Assembly (NCBI GenBank): GCA_905221605.1
Contig: CAJNDS010001024.1
Coordinates: 645,501-709,500 of the forward strand
DNA: 64,000 bases
Source of the DNA: Symbiodinium natans
Taxonomy: Eukaryota > Sar > Dinophyceae > Suessiales > Symbiodiniaceae
Reading direction: 5' to 3'
Part shown: positions 1-12,748 of the stretch, piece after piece
Layout: every line of letters begins with the position of its first letter
Position numbering within the stretch: the stretch's first letter is position 1
Notes under the pieces: model-generated
What the model was told of the DNA's origin: nothing
What the model saw: only the letters and a program-made list of their open reading frames with translations
The model's database searches: none
Program-made: the position numbers and the translations under genes

Positions 1-174
1 CACCATTGCCAACACCCCCCCCCCCCTTTGCTTTCTTGTCACATTTTGTGCCATTCGTGTGCCACGCTGATGGGTCGGCATGCCTGGTGCCACTGCTGGG
101 CGCTGGCTGCACTTTTTGCCATTTTTCAGAGCCCGGTGAGCCTCGTGAACCCGAGCCTGGCGAGGGCTTCGTGG

Positions 175-695
175 CCTTGCAGGTCTGCTCGCATCACCCG
201 AGCGGCAAACCCAGAGGCAATCTGGCAGGAGGCCCTGCAGGTGGGGACCATCTAAGAAAAATAAAAAAACAATTTTGTCTGCATTCTGGGTTCTTCTGAA
301 GTCAACAGTGCCAGGCGGAGCGAGACCGCTCGGAGCTGCTGCTGGGCAAGTTAGAGGCCCACGGCTCATGGGGCACGCGCGCCCTCCTCTCACCTTGAGT
401 GATGTAGAAGCAGAGAGCGACCAATTTTTGAGACTTGAAACGAGACTTGAACGTTGAGGAAGATGTTTTGTTTGAGATTCAGTGCTCGTTCCCTCGCAAG
501 CGCCAGTCGGAGGATCTTGAAGGCCTCGGGGCGGCCGATGATGCGCAAGACCGGCGCCGGTCTCTGCAGGAAGAGCTCTCCAGCTTCCTGGCCACGGAGG
601 TGCCCCAGACTCAGAGCTCCTTTGAGAAGCTGAAAAACTACAACGACGAGCTGGACGAGGCTTTTCACCGATTGAAATTCAATGAGACACGATAA
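175..695 (+). CDS. 3' end of a coiled-coil protein gene (partial, at least three exons)
   Basis: I do not recognise this protein. Three exon-like pieces read in one direction. The first, near 175-239, ends ANPEAIWQEALQ before a GTGGGG donor. The second, from about 309, follows a CAG acceptor and reads CQAERDRSELLLGKLEA. The last, about 480-695, holds RRRSLQEELSSFL and FEKLKNYNDELDEAF and stops at TAA. The pieces are rich in E, K, L, Q and R with heptad-like spacing, so a coiled coil is likely. The gene would begin left of the window. Boundaries are inferred from AG/GT signals and reading frame. It could be the tail of any large cytoskeletal or scaffold protein. Confidence 0.45.
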
Positions 696-755
696 GTACA
701 TGACATAGTCAGAATATAGTCATGGTCGGACAACCTCAGAATTTGTCTATATGGC

Positions 756-1404
756 ATGGGGAAGCATGTGAGTGCGATCGTGTCAAGTGCCTTGCCTCAG
801 GCTCTGCAGTCGCTGCAGAATCCTCGCCGCAAGACGAGCATGCCCTCCTTCGTGCCAACTTCTGGCCGTCTCGCTGGCGATCCGGTGACCATCGACATCC
901 TGCCTCCTGTCCGTGAGACGGACGGCCCCGCTTTGGTGCCGGGCGCCGCGCACGTGCGCGTCTCGCTGCCGCTCTCGGACAACTCGGAGCTGATGTGGGG
1001 CTCCGACCTCACGCCACTCTACGAGCCAAGCGGCGCCCGGCTCATGTGCTTCACGGCCTTCCTGCCCCTGGGCCTCCGCCTGGTGGAGGTTCAGAGGAGA
1101 GACTCTTCGGAGACCGTTGTGAGACCTTTGTCAGTGCACCCATCTCAAACCTGAATTCTGTTGCTCTTGCAAAGCCAAGCTTAGAAGCCCGCCCTGCAGG
1201 CCTTTGGATGTTCCAAAAGCGGATGCGGACCTCGTGGTGGTGCTGTCTGTTGACCCAAAGAGCGAGGCCGACATGCTGGGCATCCAGGTGGGCGACATCG
1301 TCCGTGCGGTGTCCTTCGTTGGACAAGGCCCAGACCCGGGCTGGCTGGACAAGATGTTGGGTGCGGAGGCGATGCCCATGCAGCAGGCGCCGTCTGAAAA
1401 TGCT
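756..1404 (+). CDS. PDZ-like domain protein, two exons
   Basis: Exon 1 (756-1093) opens with ATG (MGKHVSAIVSSAL) and ends PLGLRLVEV plus the first two bases of a Gln codon. A GA donor follows at 1094. Exon 2 starts at 1200 after CAG, so the join reads RLVEVQPLDVPKADADLVV. It continues with VLSVDPKSEADMLGIQVGD. The order (a GLGF-like carboxylate loop as PLGLRL, a central strand, then the GIQVGDIVRAV helix and strand) matches a PDZ domain split by the intron. A PDZ domain would bind C-terminal peptides. The frame stays open to 1623, but a GT at 1405 probably ends the exon. Partner and location are unknown. Confidence 0.55.
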
Positions 1405-1629
1405 GTAACCACAAAACCTCCGGTCACGGCCAACGCCCCCAGCAGAAGCCTTGTAAATGAGAAGCAAGGAGGTCGAAGGAATATCTACCGCAGTCTAGAC
1501 ATTGCTACCGCAACCTTGCAGGTGATGAAGTGTGATGGTCGCTCAGCGGATGAGGCACCATATCATGTATGTGCAGGAATCTACTCGAATGTGCACCAAG
1601 CCAGCCCTCAGAGTAGACTTTAGCTATTC

Positions 1630-2600
1630 GGCGATTGGCTCATAGCTTTATCATGCTGTGGTAGATCCGAGAAATAGGTCTGCGTCGTCTCTGTTGCAAG
1701 CAGACGTGTCCTCACTCCCCCACACAGCCCCCGAGTTCGAAGCATGCACAGGTAACTGAAGCGTTGGACTCCAACCGCGAGAATCGTGATGGCCGCCTGG
1801 TGCTGCTGCTGGAGCGGCCCCCATGATCCCTACACATTTTCTACACTTTTTAGCGTGGCCTGAAATCCTGGGCTTCAGGCTTTCAGGATGTGACGGCTCA
1901 AGGTTTATGCAGTTCGCATACCACTGAGCCTTTTTGTTTGCGTGCAAAGTTTCGCAGCAGTTCTTCCGTCTCACTCCCCAGGGGCCCATCCCATCCCTTC
2001 CAGAACGCCAGCACGTTCACGAGGGGCCGGGGGGCATTCAGATCCAAAGCAAAGGGGTCGTAATGTAGTCTGAAGTTCGGCGGTTGTTTTGGAGACAGAG
2101 ACGCGCCTGGATTGATTTGCCACATTCGCCGCTTAGCCAGGATTTCAAGAAGACTGGGCAGCACAAGCAAGCAAAAAGCGTCTTTCTTGGCATGTCTTGT
2201 GAACTGTTCTTTAAATCCGACCCGAAGCCCTGATCTTCCAAACTCAGAGCAACGCCCAGATTCTGGGCGGCGTTGCGTTCCTGATGTCCTTGCTTCAGGG
2301 ACCTCAAAACCGATCAGAATCCGTGGAACTCAGAGGCCCCCACGCTGCGCGGTGCCTCGCTCACTGTGCCTGCGGTGCCCAGGCAAGGCGCCCCAGGTTG
2401 GTGGTGCAGGAATGGAGAGGAACGCCTTTTTGGACTGCACGGTTTCCGGGGTTTCCGCAGGCTCTTCCCAAGTAGCTCGGGCGCAGCTCTTCTCCCTGCT
2501 ACCAGGCGGGCGCGCCCTGTCGATGCGGCATCGCCGTTGCCGGTCCCCAAAGCCCAGCAGCCGACCCAGCGGAGCGAGGGTCGCAATACATAAATGAATA
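1630..2600. other. spacer with no assignable gene
   Basis: Open frames occur on both strands but none shows a recognisable motif or a convincing exon series. I see no RNA gene or mobile element here. Confidence 0.4.
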
Positions 2601-2694
2601 AATACATAAATGGAAACATATATATATATATATATCAGAGAGGGACCTTTATGTACTATATTGCCACTGGTTTTTCTTTATATATTAATTCTAA

Positions 2695-3375
2695 GAGTCA
2701 TTTAAATTCTTTAAATTCTTGGGGAGGCCCAAGAATTTAAATAATTTCAATACTTGAATTCTTTAAATTCTGGGGGAGGCCCAAGAATTTAAATAGTTTC
2801 ATTCTTTTAATTCTCTGGCCTCAGCCAGCCAATTTAAATTAATTTAAAGAATTTGCAGAATTTAAATACGTTAAATAATTGAATTCTTTAAATTCTTAGG
2901 GAGGCCCAAGAATTAAAATATTTTAAATACTTGAATTCTTTAAATTCTTGGGGAGGCCCAAGAATTTCAAGAATTTCAATAATTTGATTCTCTTAACTCC
3001 CTGGCCTCAGCCAGCCCATTTAATTAGTTTAAAGAATTTACAGAATTCAAAGAATTTACATAATTTCTTTAAATTCTTGGGGAGGCCCAAGAATTTTGAA
3101 TAATTTAAATAGTTGAATTCTTTAAATTCTTGGGGAGGCCCAAGAATTGAAATAATTTAAATAATTGAATTCTTTAAATTCTTGGGGAGGCACAAGAATT
3201 TAAGGAATTTAAACAATTGAATTCTATAGGTTCTTTAAATTCTTTACGTTATTTAAATGGTCTGGCTGAGGCTTGGGAATTAAAAGAAATGAAAGAAATA
3301 AATTCTCTAAATCATGTAAATTCTTGGGTCTCCCCAAGAATTTAAAGAATGTATAGAATCACATTCTTTAGATTC
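2695..3375. repeat. AT-rich array of hairpin-forming repeats
   Basis: About ten diverged copies of a unit of roughly 55-60 bp. Each copy carries TTAAATTCTTGGG, a short GAGG spacer, then CCCAAGAATTTAA, which are reverse complements and can fold into a long hairpin. Copies are joined by AATT-rich linkers with many GAATTC sites. Two copies carry a variant GGCCTCAGCCAGCC insert, and two near 3250-3350 appear in the opposite arm order. No coding potential. Confidence 0.85.
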
Positions 3376-3653
3376 TTTAAACTCTTAACTTTAAATCCCA
3401 TAGGCTTACGCTCATGTCATGGCCCACGTTTGTAAGGCTTGCTCCTCAGTTGCCTGCAACGCGCTTGTGGGTTTGCTGTGTGTTAGGGACATGATTTGGT
3501 ATTAATTCAATAACAAAAACAAACATAATATAGAATCATCTTCAGTTATATAGTCAGAAACGCGATATGTAGAATAATGCTTTCTTTTTGTGCATCAACT
3601 CGGAGTGCTGCTATCGGCCTTCGGGAAAGCAGGGTACTGTTATCGGTCCCTGA

Positions 3654-3762
3654 ACACGGTGGTACTGTCATCGGTCCACCGTCTTCCCCCTTCTTCGTTT
3701 TTATTATTTCGCGCCAACTCCATTTTTAGACACGGTGGTACTGTTATCGGTCCACTGTGTCT
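3654..3762. repeat. short direct repeats with a terminal hairpin
   Basis: The word ACACGGTGGTACTGT(C/T)ATCGGTCCAC occurs at about 3654 and again at about 3730, with a shorter relative (GGTACTGTTATCGGTCC) near 3632. The second copy can fold: GACACGGTGG pairs with CCACTGTGTC across a 13-base loop, with one mismatch. Confidence 0.6.
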
Positions 3763-3814
3763 AATGTTATAGTGTTTATATTTGTTTGTGTGACTGAGTT
3801 CATATTATGTTTGC

Positions 3815-4735
<921 letters not shown>

Positions 4736-4739
4736 AGCG

Positions 4740-5830
4740 TGCAGATATACATGCACACGCCAATCTGATCGATGACTTTATCGTGTATATTTTTTCGCTG
4801 TTTACGCGTGCCTTCTCACAAGCTCATGAAGCTTGCAGACGCTTGCCTAGCAGGAAGCAGATGAGATCGCCGAGACCTTATTTTTGTTTGTCTATTTGAT
4901 TTTTAAATCATTGTAGTCATTCCAGGCCGTCGGCGCTCCATTCCTGTGGTTGGGCCGGGCGCTCAAAGTTTCCGCAAAAGCATCTATGGTGTTTGTATGG
5001 TACTCAGGAGTCTGGGTGGAGTGGGATGCGCAGTTCTTGCGGACCCAGAACGAGGCTCCAAATTCCTTAATTTTATTATTTTTCTTCACTGCCTCCTGAG
5101 GTGGTCTTGCTGACTGCTGGCACCGAGGAGTATTGCACCTTCGGGTCGTACTCCGTGTCACCCCCGGCTCCACCGGGCTTCGTCGCCCGGTGGAACCGCG
5201 CTCGGAACCATCATAATAGGCGCTGGGTGCTAGATTTCGCGTGATTAGGAACAGAACTTGTCATGTTGTATTTGTGCTACAAAGACAGTGATACGCTTTT
5301 ACAGTTTCCTTTGTTGCTTCCATAAACAATAGCCCCAGCGCCGAAAATCAACAACAGCGTAATCGTTTGCTCAAAACAGCACAGCTTTTTTTTTCATGTT
5401 GCGTCTGCAATATGTTTTCTTGTTTTATATTCAGATATGTTCCTAGGGACATGATGCAGCATCTCATTTTTTGGATTATGTATAACTATATCAACAGTGA
5501 TTCTTTTCTGTAAGGACTTGAAGGTGCCTTTCATCTGGTGTGGCTAGATAGCAAATCGCAAGCAGTGCCTTCCTTCAGGTTTTGAAAACTGAGCCCCCAA
5601 AACTTGGGAAGCAGCGTCGCGTAGATCCAGGTAGATTTTGTTCATGGTGTTTGTGTCTAATAGACCCAGGCAGACGTCGTTTATGGTGTTGTTTCTAAAA
5701 TTCGAAGGGCAATATCTGCCTGTATCTACACGCGATGTGTTTACTAAGAAAACAGCACTGTTAGATCCAGGCAGATTTTGTTCAGGTTAGCCTACGATCA
5801 TGGTGCCACAGTATCATCAAGATGTTATAA
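4740..5830. other. gene-free spacer with one strong hairpin
   Basis: No exon with recognisable content was found. A perfect inverted repeat at 5170-5193 (CCACCGGGC, six-base loop, GCCCGGTGG) extends to a 13-bp stem with one mismatch. Confidence 0.4.
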
Positions 5831-5929
5831 AAGTTGCTGCGCTGCCGATGTTCTGTTTCTGAGACACAGCGAGTATGCTTGGCAAAATGCATTTCTCTTC
5901 CCTAAGTTATTTATTTGTGTAGCCTTGAC

Positions 5930-7270
5930 AGCGTAGCTTTTCTTGCTCGAAGTGATCAGTCCAGAAGCAATCTGAAAAAGAGGGTAGCTATGCGTTGCCC
6001 AGTGTGTCGGGATGAGGTTGTCACCACCGTCCACTGCTTAGGCGACATACTTATTTGTTTTGTTTCGCAGCTCACTTCGAGGTACGGGTGTATGGTGCGC
6101 ACGGCGAAGACGACTGTCCAGTGTGTATGCAGGCCGGGCATGAAATGAAGGCAACACGTACTAACCGGAGACTCAGAATGACTAAGGAGAAGAAGAGCCT
6201 AACGGCTCTAGTCCCTTGCGGCCACACGTATTGCGCCGATTGTGTGGCCGAGATGCAGGCAATGCTTTCGTTGTGGTAACACTTTTTTTGGGTTTTTGTT
6301 TTAATATTTTCGTCTGAAAATCGAGAAGACATCAGGCTCATGGCGCAGGCGTCGATCTTATTACTTCTACATTTTTTTGTGAATCCCTTTTCTTCCTATA
6401 TACAAGGTCCCTCAGAGACGGGCGACAACGTGCAAGGAGATCCTCGTGAAGCTCCAGCGCATGGACACTTAGCAGTTGTTGTGCGCGAAGTTTGTCATTT
6501 GCTATTGTTTTTATACTATTCAGTTCAGCAATGAATTCTGGATGGATGACGAGGCTGGCTGCAGCAGTTTGTTTTATCCTGCTATATACTACATTACCTG
6601 ATGTTACGCGTGCAATATTTTGTCATGTAATGCTTATTTCAACTCGTTTGCTGAGGTCGGCAGTTTTATCTTCGCTGCGGAGGCATTTCTCGGCTTCAAC
6701 GAGAATCAGGCATATGCATTGGGAATTGTTCTTCACTAGTGCTTCAAACAGACTCATTTTTTTTGAATGTATAGGTCATCGACTGGTGGAACGAGGACCC
6801 AGATAAAGATGTCTTTTTGTATCAGACTTATATGCGAAAGTCGCTTGTTTATACTGCTGTTTCAGTGTATTGCAACTAAGGCGCTGCGCTAGTTTCGCAA
6901 GCACTTGGTAGTAAAAATCAGAGGTGATTCATTCTGTGAAGTAATCTCACATGCTCCGGAAGCATGCGTAAAGATATTTGTTAGAATCCAGCTCCTTCAG
7001 ACGTCGTCGAGATCTCAGTGGACAACCTCATACACATTTTTAAACAACTGGAAAAAAGTCATATTCCTGCAATCCTAGGCACGGCAGACTGAAGAGATTG
7101 TCGGCGCCTCTTTTTTTAACTTCTCTCATTAACTTCTGGATTGACGACCAGGCCGATCGATGCAGTTTTTGATACATGTTTGGAGGAGGAGATCCGTCCT
7201 TCGACCAATGAAGCCAGGGTGATTATATACAGACTGGAGTCCCTGTTTGTGCAGTTGAAAGTGCAGCGTG
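5930..7270 (+). CDS. pieces of a RING-finger gene in AT-rich DNA (boundaries uncertain)
   Basis: The 6103-6276 segment reads DDCPVCMQ, about 30 residues, then LVPCGHTYCADCVAEM. That is the first half of a C3HC4 RING: CxxC, then CxH and CxxC. RING proteins usually act as E3 ubiquitin ligases. The closing CPxC pair does not follow directly. A segment ending MRCPVCRDEV lies upstream at about 5980-6020 instead. Other exon-like stretches are VIDWWNEDPDKDV (about 6775), VEISVDNLIHIFKQLEKS (about 7002) and EARVIIYRLESLFVQLKVQ (about 7205). These may belong to one gene with AT-rich introns, or to a decayed tandem pair. The base composition is clearly more AT-rich than the helicase region. Confidence 0.3.
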
Positions 7271-8600
7271 TTCTTGTCTGCGCATTCCTGATCTCTCGCA
7301 GATTGTCCTTATCTTAATTTGTTTAGCTGCCTTGCGTGTCTTTGTGATAAAGAGTGAACTATTACCGACAATCTAGAGACATAAAGACAAGAGATAGCTG
7401 ACTGATGATCCAGGCCGTCAACGTTCCTCTCGAGTGGTGCGGCCGGAAGCCTCAAGAAGACACGCGCAAGAACTTTTGCAAGTAAATTGTAACTCTTGCA
7501 ATGTTGAGGCGCCATTGTAATGTGGGACAGCAGTCCCAATCTGTTCTCCGAGGCAAGCAATTCATTTCGAAGCCCAAGAATATATGCTTCAATATTTTGC
7601 CCGAGGTCATTTTGGCGCACGCCCACACTGATGCCTTGTGTAGGCTGGACACACGCAGTGTTTCACCTCCGTGCCCTCCTGGATTTGAAGCACGTTGGAG
7701 GAATCCGTCCAGTCGTTCGCCCACCCCCAGGCGCCGACGCACCGAGTGAGTGGCTGCGAGAGAGAAGGGGTGATTCTTAAAACATAGACTTGATAATACT
7801 TTCTAGACACAGATAAACTAGGCATGATTTTTGAAAAATTGCTTTTGCGGTGTTTTGTTCTTTATGTTTTCCGCTGTTGTCCATGTCTGCCTCTGGCTTA
7901 TCCTTTCAATGGTGATGAGTATAATGCATAATCAAAACATTAAAATTTTAACACCAAATACTAAACGCAAGTCAAGAAGCGCGAGGAGATCGATGGAGGA
8001 TTCCCTTTGTGAAGCATAGCCGAAACTGCGGAAAGATTTGCTGGCCATCAACTGCACGCACTCACTTGCAGACATCAAGAAACAAAATGTTCAGCTTACA
8101 CTCTTTTGTCGCGCCGTGCTGCGTGCTTCTCTACAGGCTTTGAAAAATATCGTTGTAGGGATTTATTGTCTTGTACATATATGAATTTCCAAAAATAATC
8201 AAAGATTAGCCAGATACCTACAGCGACAGCAACGTGAGATATAAACCCCAGAAATTGATAAGAACAATTTTGAGAATTGCATTGTAGGGATTCTTGCTTG
8301 CCTGTATATATAGAAGACATGAAAATCGTAATCAAAAACATAAGCAATAGGCCCGCAAGAACGCAACGGAAAACATAAAGAGTAAAAACAATAAAAGCAG
8401 GTTGAAAAATTTCATTGTAGGGAAGTAATTTTTGTTGTGTGCAGCTTCATGCATCAAATAGATCAGAAACATAGTCCGCTTCTGACGTCGTAAGTGGTTG
8501 GATTATTTTGTTGTGATTTTCATATTTTATATAATACAGTAAGCATCATATGAAAAAAACTGTTAGTCAATATATCGTATGAAAAGGGCGTTCACTCGAA
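7270..8600. other. AT-rich spacer, nothing assignable
   Basis: No exon series, RNA gene or element could be supported. The word CATTGTAGGGA recurs three times (about 8150, 8279 and 8415) at spacings near 130 bp. This hints at an old tandem repeat. Confidence 0.35.
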
Positions 8601-8607
8601 ACACTAA

Positions 8608-8875
8608 TGCCCTAAACCCTAAACCTTAAGCCTTAAACCCTTTCACAAAACGATAAGCGTACAGCCTAATCAAAGCGCGGACTCGGGCTGCCGAAGTCAT
8701 TAGCTTTGCTGTGTTTTGCCCTTCTGGCTTTGGGCTATGCCAGGCATAGCTTGGCAGTACGAATGCTAACAGCTTATAGTGATCGGTAAACCTTAAACCT
8801 TAACGCCTAAACCCTAAACCCTCATCCTTAAACCTTGAACCTTAAACTCTAAACCTGAAACCCTAAGCTTTAAAC
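8608..8875. repeat. degenerate interstitial telomere-like repeats (CCCTAAA type)
   Basis: Two clusters, about 8608-8642 and 8787-8875, consist of CCCTAAACC, CCTTAAACC and similar words. They are diverged relatives of the TTTAGGG telomere unit common to plants and many algae. A TA microsatellite follows near 8928. Confidence 0.75.
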
Positions 8876-8879
8876 TCAT

Positions 8880-11800
8880 TGATGAAACTGCTAGCTAACA
8901 GACTAGTCAACGCATGAGGATGCTATTATATATATATATATACTAGCTATCGTATGTATTCAAGCAGAGTTATTGTTCTTTTTTTAAAATTGCTTTGTAA
9001 GAACTAAGCCAAAAGAACCCGAAAGGTCTCAGGCTCATATATATATATATATAATTTTTTATTTTGCATTTTTTATATTTTTTGTGGGGGGGCACAAATT
9101 TTGGAGTGCATCGCTGGCATGCTTTTATTACGCTTTTCTTGACTGGCTCGTGCGCGACGTTGATTCTGCCAAGGGCCCCCGACATCCCCCCGAATCTGCA
9201 AACCCAAACAGGCTCCGAAGAGCGGCCTTTTTGCGGGACTCGATTGTAGTGTTGTAGCAACATGGTTTGGCTGGCTGCCCGAAAGCTAAACCTGCTAGGT
9301 CCGCTAGGAGGGCCTTTTGAGGTATTGGCAGGGATTGGCAGGAAGGGTTCAGGGACCTGTATTCCGCAACCCCTAAACTTAGGCCCCAAACCCCATGCCC
9401 CAACACCGCCCAAACCGTCTCAAACCTCAAAGCCGCAGAAGTCCACAGAAGCAGCTTGCAAAACCCGAAACAGCATGAATCTGCATGGAAGAAACCCTCT
9501 TTAGGCAGAAGCCAGCGGCGGTCTTACGGCCGGCCGTGAGGCCGCAGCGTGCTGAGGCACGGAGCTCGAAAGAGCTTGTGAGTCGTGTTGGGCTCAGGGT
9601 TTAGGGTTTAGGGTGGGGTTTATGAAGTTGAGGTCTATTTCGGTACAAGGGATGGGTTTTCGGTCGCATCCTCTCGGTTGAAGTCGCGTCGCATCGCACG
9701 TGACACTGGGGATTTGATTCCCAGCCGGGTTCCCTGATAAGCTTGATGGTCAAGTTATGCCCGCGGATTTTTTGATTCAACTGACTGAGGTCCGGCCCGC
9801 AGTGAAGAGGCGCGAGCGAAGTGCTGCTCCAATCTGTGAGATAAGCTGATGTGTGCACAGCAGGATAGTGGGACCCCCCGAAAACCCCAAAAAAGCCTCC
9901 TTGCGTTTGTCAACACGATCACTTCAACTCGGCTGCGCTTCTGAAGGTCCGTGGAGGAGGCACCTTGGCGGGAGGAGGCGCCTAGAAGCGCGAACCCTAA
10001 GCCCCTCATAAGGCCAAAGTCTTAAACTCCCCGAGTCCCTGAAGCCTAGCAGGCCTCATGGAGCCCGAATGCCTTCCGAAAACTCCACTCGCGCCTCCAG
10101 CACCAGGCCAAGCAGCGAAGCACGCCGCCCTCCGCAAGCCAGGCCGGCCGAGATCCGTTGAGTGTGACAGGAGCTGAGACAACAGGGCAGGGATCTTTTT
10201 TGGGTTGATTTTTAGTTTGCCTTTTAGTCAAAAAGTAGTACACATTTAGTACTTCGGGTTTTCGACGCAGGAATATTGTGGAGTTTGGGGCCGGCCCTGC
10301 CCCACCCCAGCATCTGTTATTTGCAAAACGACAGCGTGCAATGCGAAGCACACACGCCGGAATGGTCTGACGTGCAACCTCCGAGGCCGCGAAGACGCGG
10401 AAGGCCTCAGGTAAACCTGGTTCCTGAATTCCCTACTAGGCATCAGCTGACAGGCAGAAGGATGTAAGCCCGCACCTCCCAGACCCCCTTGACAGATTCG
10501 CCGCCGAATGCATTCGGCCTGTTCACGATTCCACACACCGCAGTTCCCTCCACAGCCTCAGACCCCACATATCCTGGATCAGGACGTCCTCAAAGTCTTT
10601 AAGATGACCCCGTTAGACCCCGGAAGTCCTCCCGTCTGAGCCCTTTCTCGAAACCCGCATGAGCGAGGCGGCGCCGCTGCGTCGTGGCAGCGCCGCGGCT
10701 TCCAGTGCTCCAGTCGGACTGTCGGGTGAGACGTGCGGGTTCAGGATGTTCAGTGTTTTTTTAGGGATGTTTGGGTGGGGGCTTTGGCCCTGGAGGAGGA
10801 GTTATCTGAACTGCAAGGCGAAGCTGAGAGTGAACGGTCAGCTAGTGTAGCTTCAGCTACTTGGGCCACCCTTTCACTTTGGGCTGTTCAGAGTGAGGGC
10901 CTTTGCAAACAGCGCGGCTGGAATAGCATCTGTTCTTGGAGCATTGGCTAAGATCTGAATAGCTCTTTTTTGCCTTTCAAAGTGGAGTCTTGGCAACAGC
11001 GGTGCGACTGAAACCGTTTGAATCACTTGAAGCTTCTGTCGGCCTATTGCACTCGGCCTTGGAAACTGAGTTGGCTTGTGACTGCTGCGCACACCACGTT
11101 TGCAGATGCTTGAACACACTGATCGTACGGTTGGCAAAATAACGCCTTGAACTCTGTGTAAACTTACGTGAAAGTCCACATCCTCTGTGTCTTGGGTTTT
11201 GGCGGTTCTGTTTTTTAGAGTGCGAATCAAGCTACTCAGCGAAATAGACACATCTTCGCTTAAGCCCCCTTCAGGTACATCCGAGCCCCCTTGGGCTACC
11301 AAAGGCGGCAAGATGTACAGTGAGGCCTCGGGGTCTTCAAGGTGCTGGGGAGTTTGTCTGTGTGGGCTAAACTGCTAAACCCCAAACTCCTCCTATGGTG
11401 CAGAGTTGGCACGGGAAGAATGGATCCTCAAGCGGCTCCGCCTCAAACCGTTGGGATCTGGGGTTGTAGGGCGACGTAGGACTTAGGACTTGCGGGTTGG
11501 GGCTGGGTCAGAAGCTGAGGGTTGAGAGTTCAGAGTTGCAGTTGCAACTGGGCATGAAGTAAATTCGACAGTCTGCAAGCTCTTGTGTATTCGGTAGCTG
11601 CGCTTCTGTGCAGCTGTGCAGTAAGGAGGGTTGAAAGTTTTCAAGGCACAGAGGTATGCAAGGGTGGGAGTTAGTCTTCTTTGAAATGCTCGCTGTTTCG
11701 GGTTACGTGCCTGGAGTAGGTCCATGGCACGATCAAATGCCATCTTCCGCGACTTGGTGGAGGATTTTCCAGGACGCCAGTATGACGTGTTAACACATCG

Positions 11801-12740
11801 TACTGGTATCCTGGGATTTCTCCACAAAGTCGCATCTGCGTGTGCCCAATGATTCACGGAAGCAGTGCTCAGCATGCCTTGTTTCGCAAGAACTGCGAAC
11901 ATATCACGCACAGCTTCTATGAACGACTGCGAGTGTCAAGGATGCCTAAGCACATCAGTTGTTTCGCTCGCATTGGGGCTCGTGCAGAAGACTTTGTTCA
12001 AGACAACTTCGGCGATTCAAGCACAGCTCCTGGGCACACATCGTGCCCATCTCCCTGGCCTCTTGCGTTGGAGGCAGCGAGAACGCACCAGTCCCAGGAA
12101 AGTACGGACGTTATGCGGTGCCTAAGAAGCTCTCGAAGTAAAGTTCCGTGTCGCTGGTGCAGTGCCGGTTACAGCCACCATCGAAATCGCACCCCTTCGA
12201 AAACAGCATTCGGGCGTACATATTGCTCGCAGCTTGCTAATGACGACAGGAATTCAGTTTGTACTGCCTGCCAGTATGAAAGATGGGGAATCGCGTGGCT
12301 CACCATGCGCTTTGTCATGCTGTTCAACTTCATGTCTGTATGGATGAGCAACAAGGATGAGACGCTGCTGTTTTGAGCTAGCTCGCTTGGTGAATGTTCT
12401 TGTGTTAAAATCTGGCTTGCTTGTTTTGCGCTGTTCTGCATGTTGACTTTGAAGAGACTGGCCAGGCCCCGCAAAGGAAGCGCGCGTACGAGTGGAGCCA
12501 TGAGCCTAAGGCCGTTCGGGTAGGCTTCCGAGGGGTGAGGCGGTCTACTGGGATTTGGGCTTTCGAGAAGGGTGCGCTTCGCCGGGTTTGGGGTTGAACT
12601 TGTCATGGGCCCCCTGCGGGCTCAGAAGGTCCTTGCCCGTGTGAGGGCTGCTAGGCATTTTTGTGGTCAGAAGAGGCAAGCAGCAACTGAGGCTGGACCG
12701 GAGGTTGTTCCCAAAGACCCGAAAAGCCGAGTAGCCCCCC
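8880..12740. other. long unassigned region before the helicase exons
   Basis: Telomere-like GGGTTTAGGGTTTAGGG is at about 9596. Between about 10.9 and 12.4 kb both strands carry moderately long open frames. Protein-like stretches include VPVTATIEIAPL (+, about 12160) and AVRDMFAVLAKQGML (-, about 11900), but I recognise no family and cannot choose a strand. The helicase N-terminal exons may lie in the last part. Confidence 0.3.
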
Positions 12741-12748
12741 AATGCCAG

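Noticed and set aside
9700-9740. tRNA-derived SINE with a B-box-like GATTTGATTCC
   Set aside because: No matching A box, tail or second copy was found; one degenerate 11-mer is not enough.
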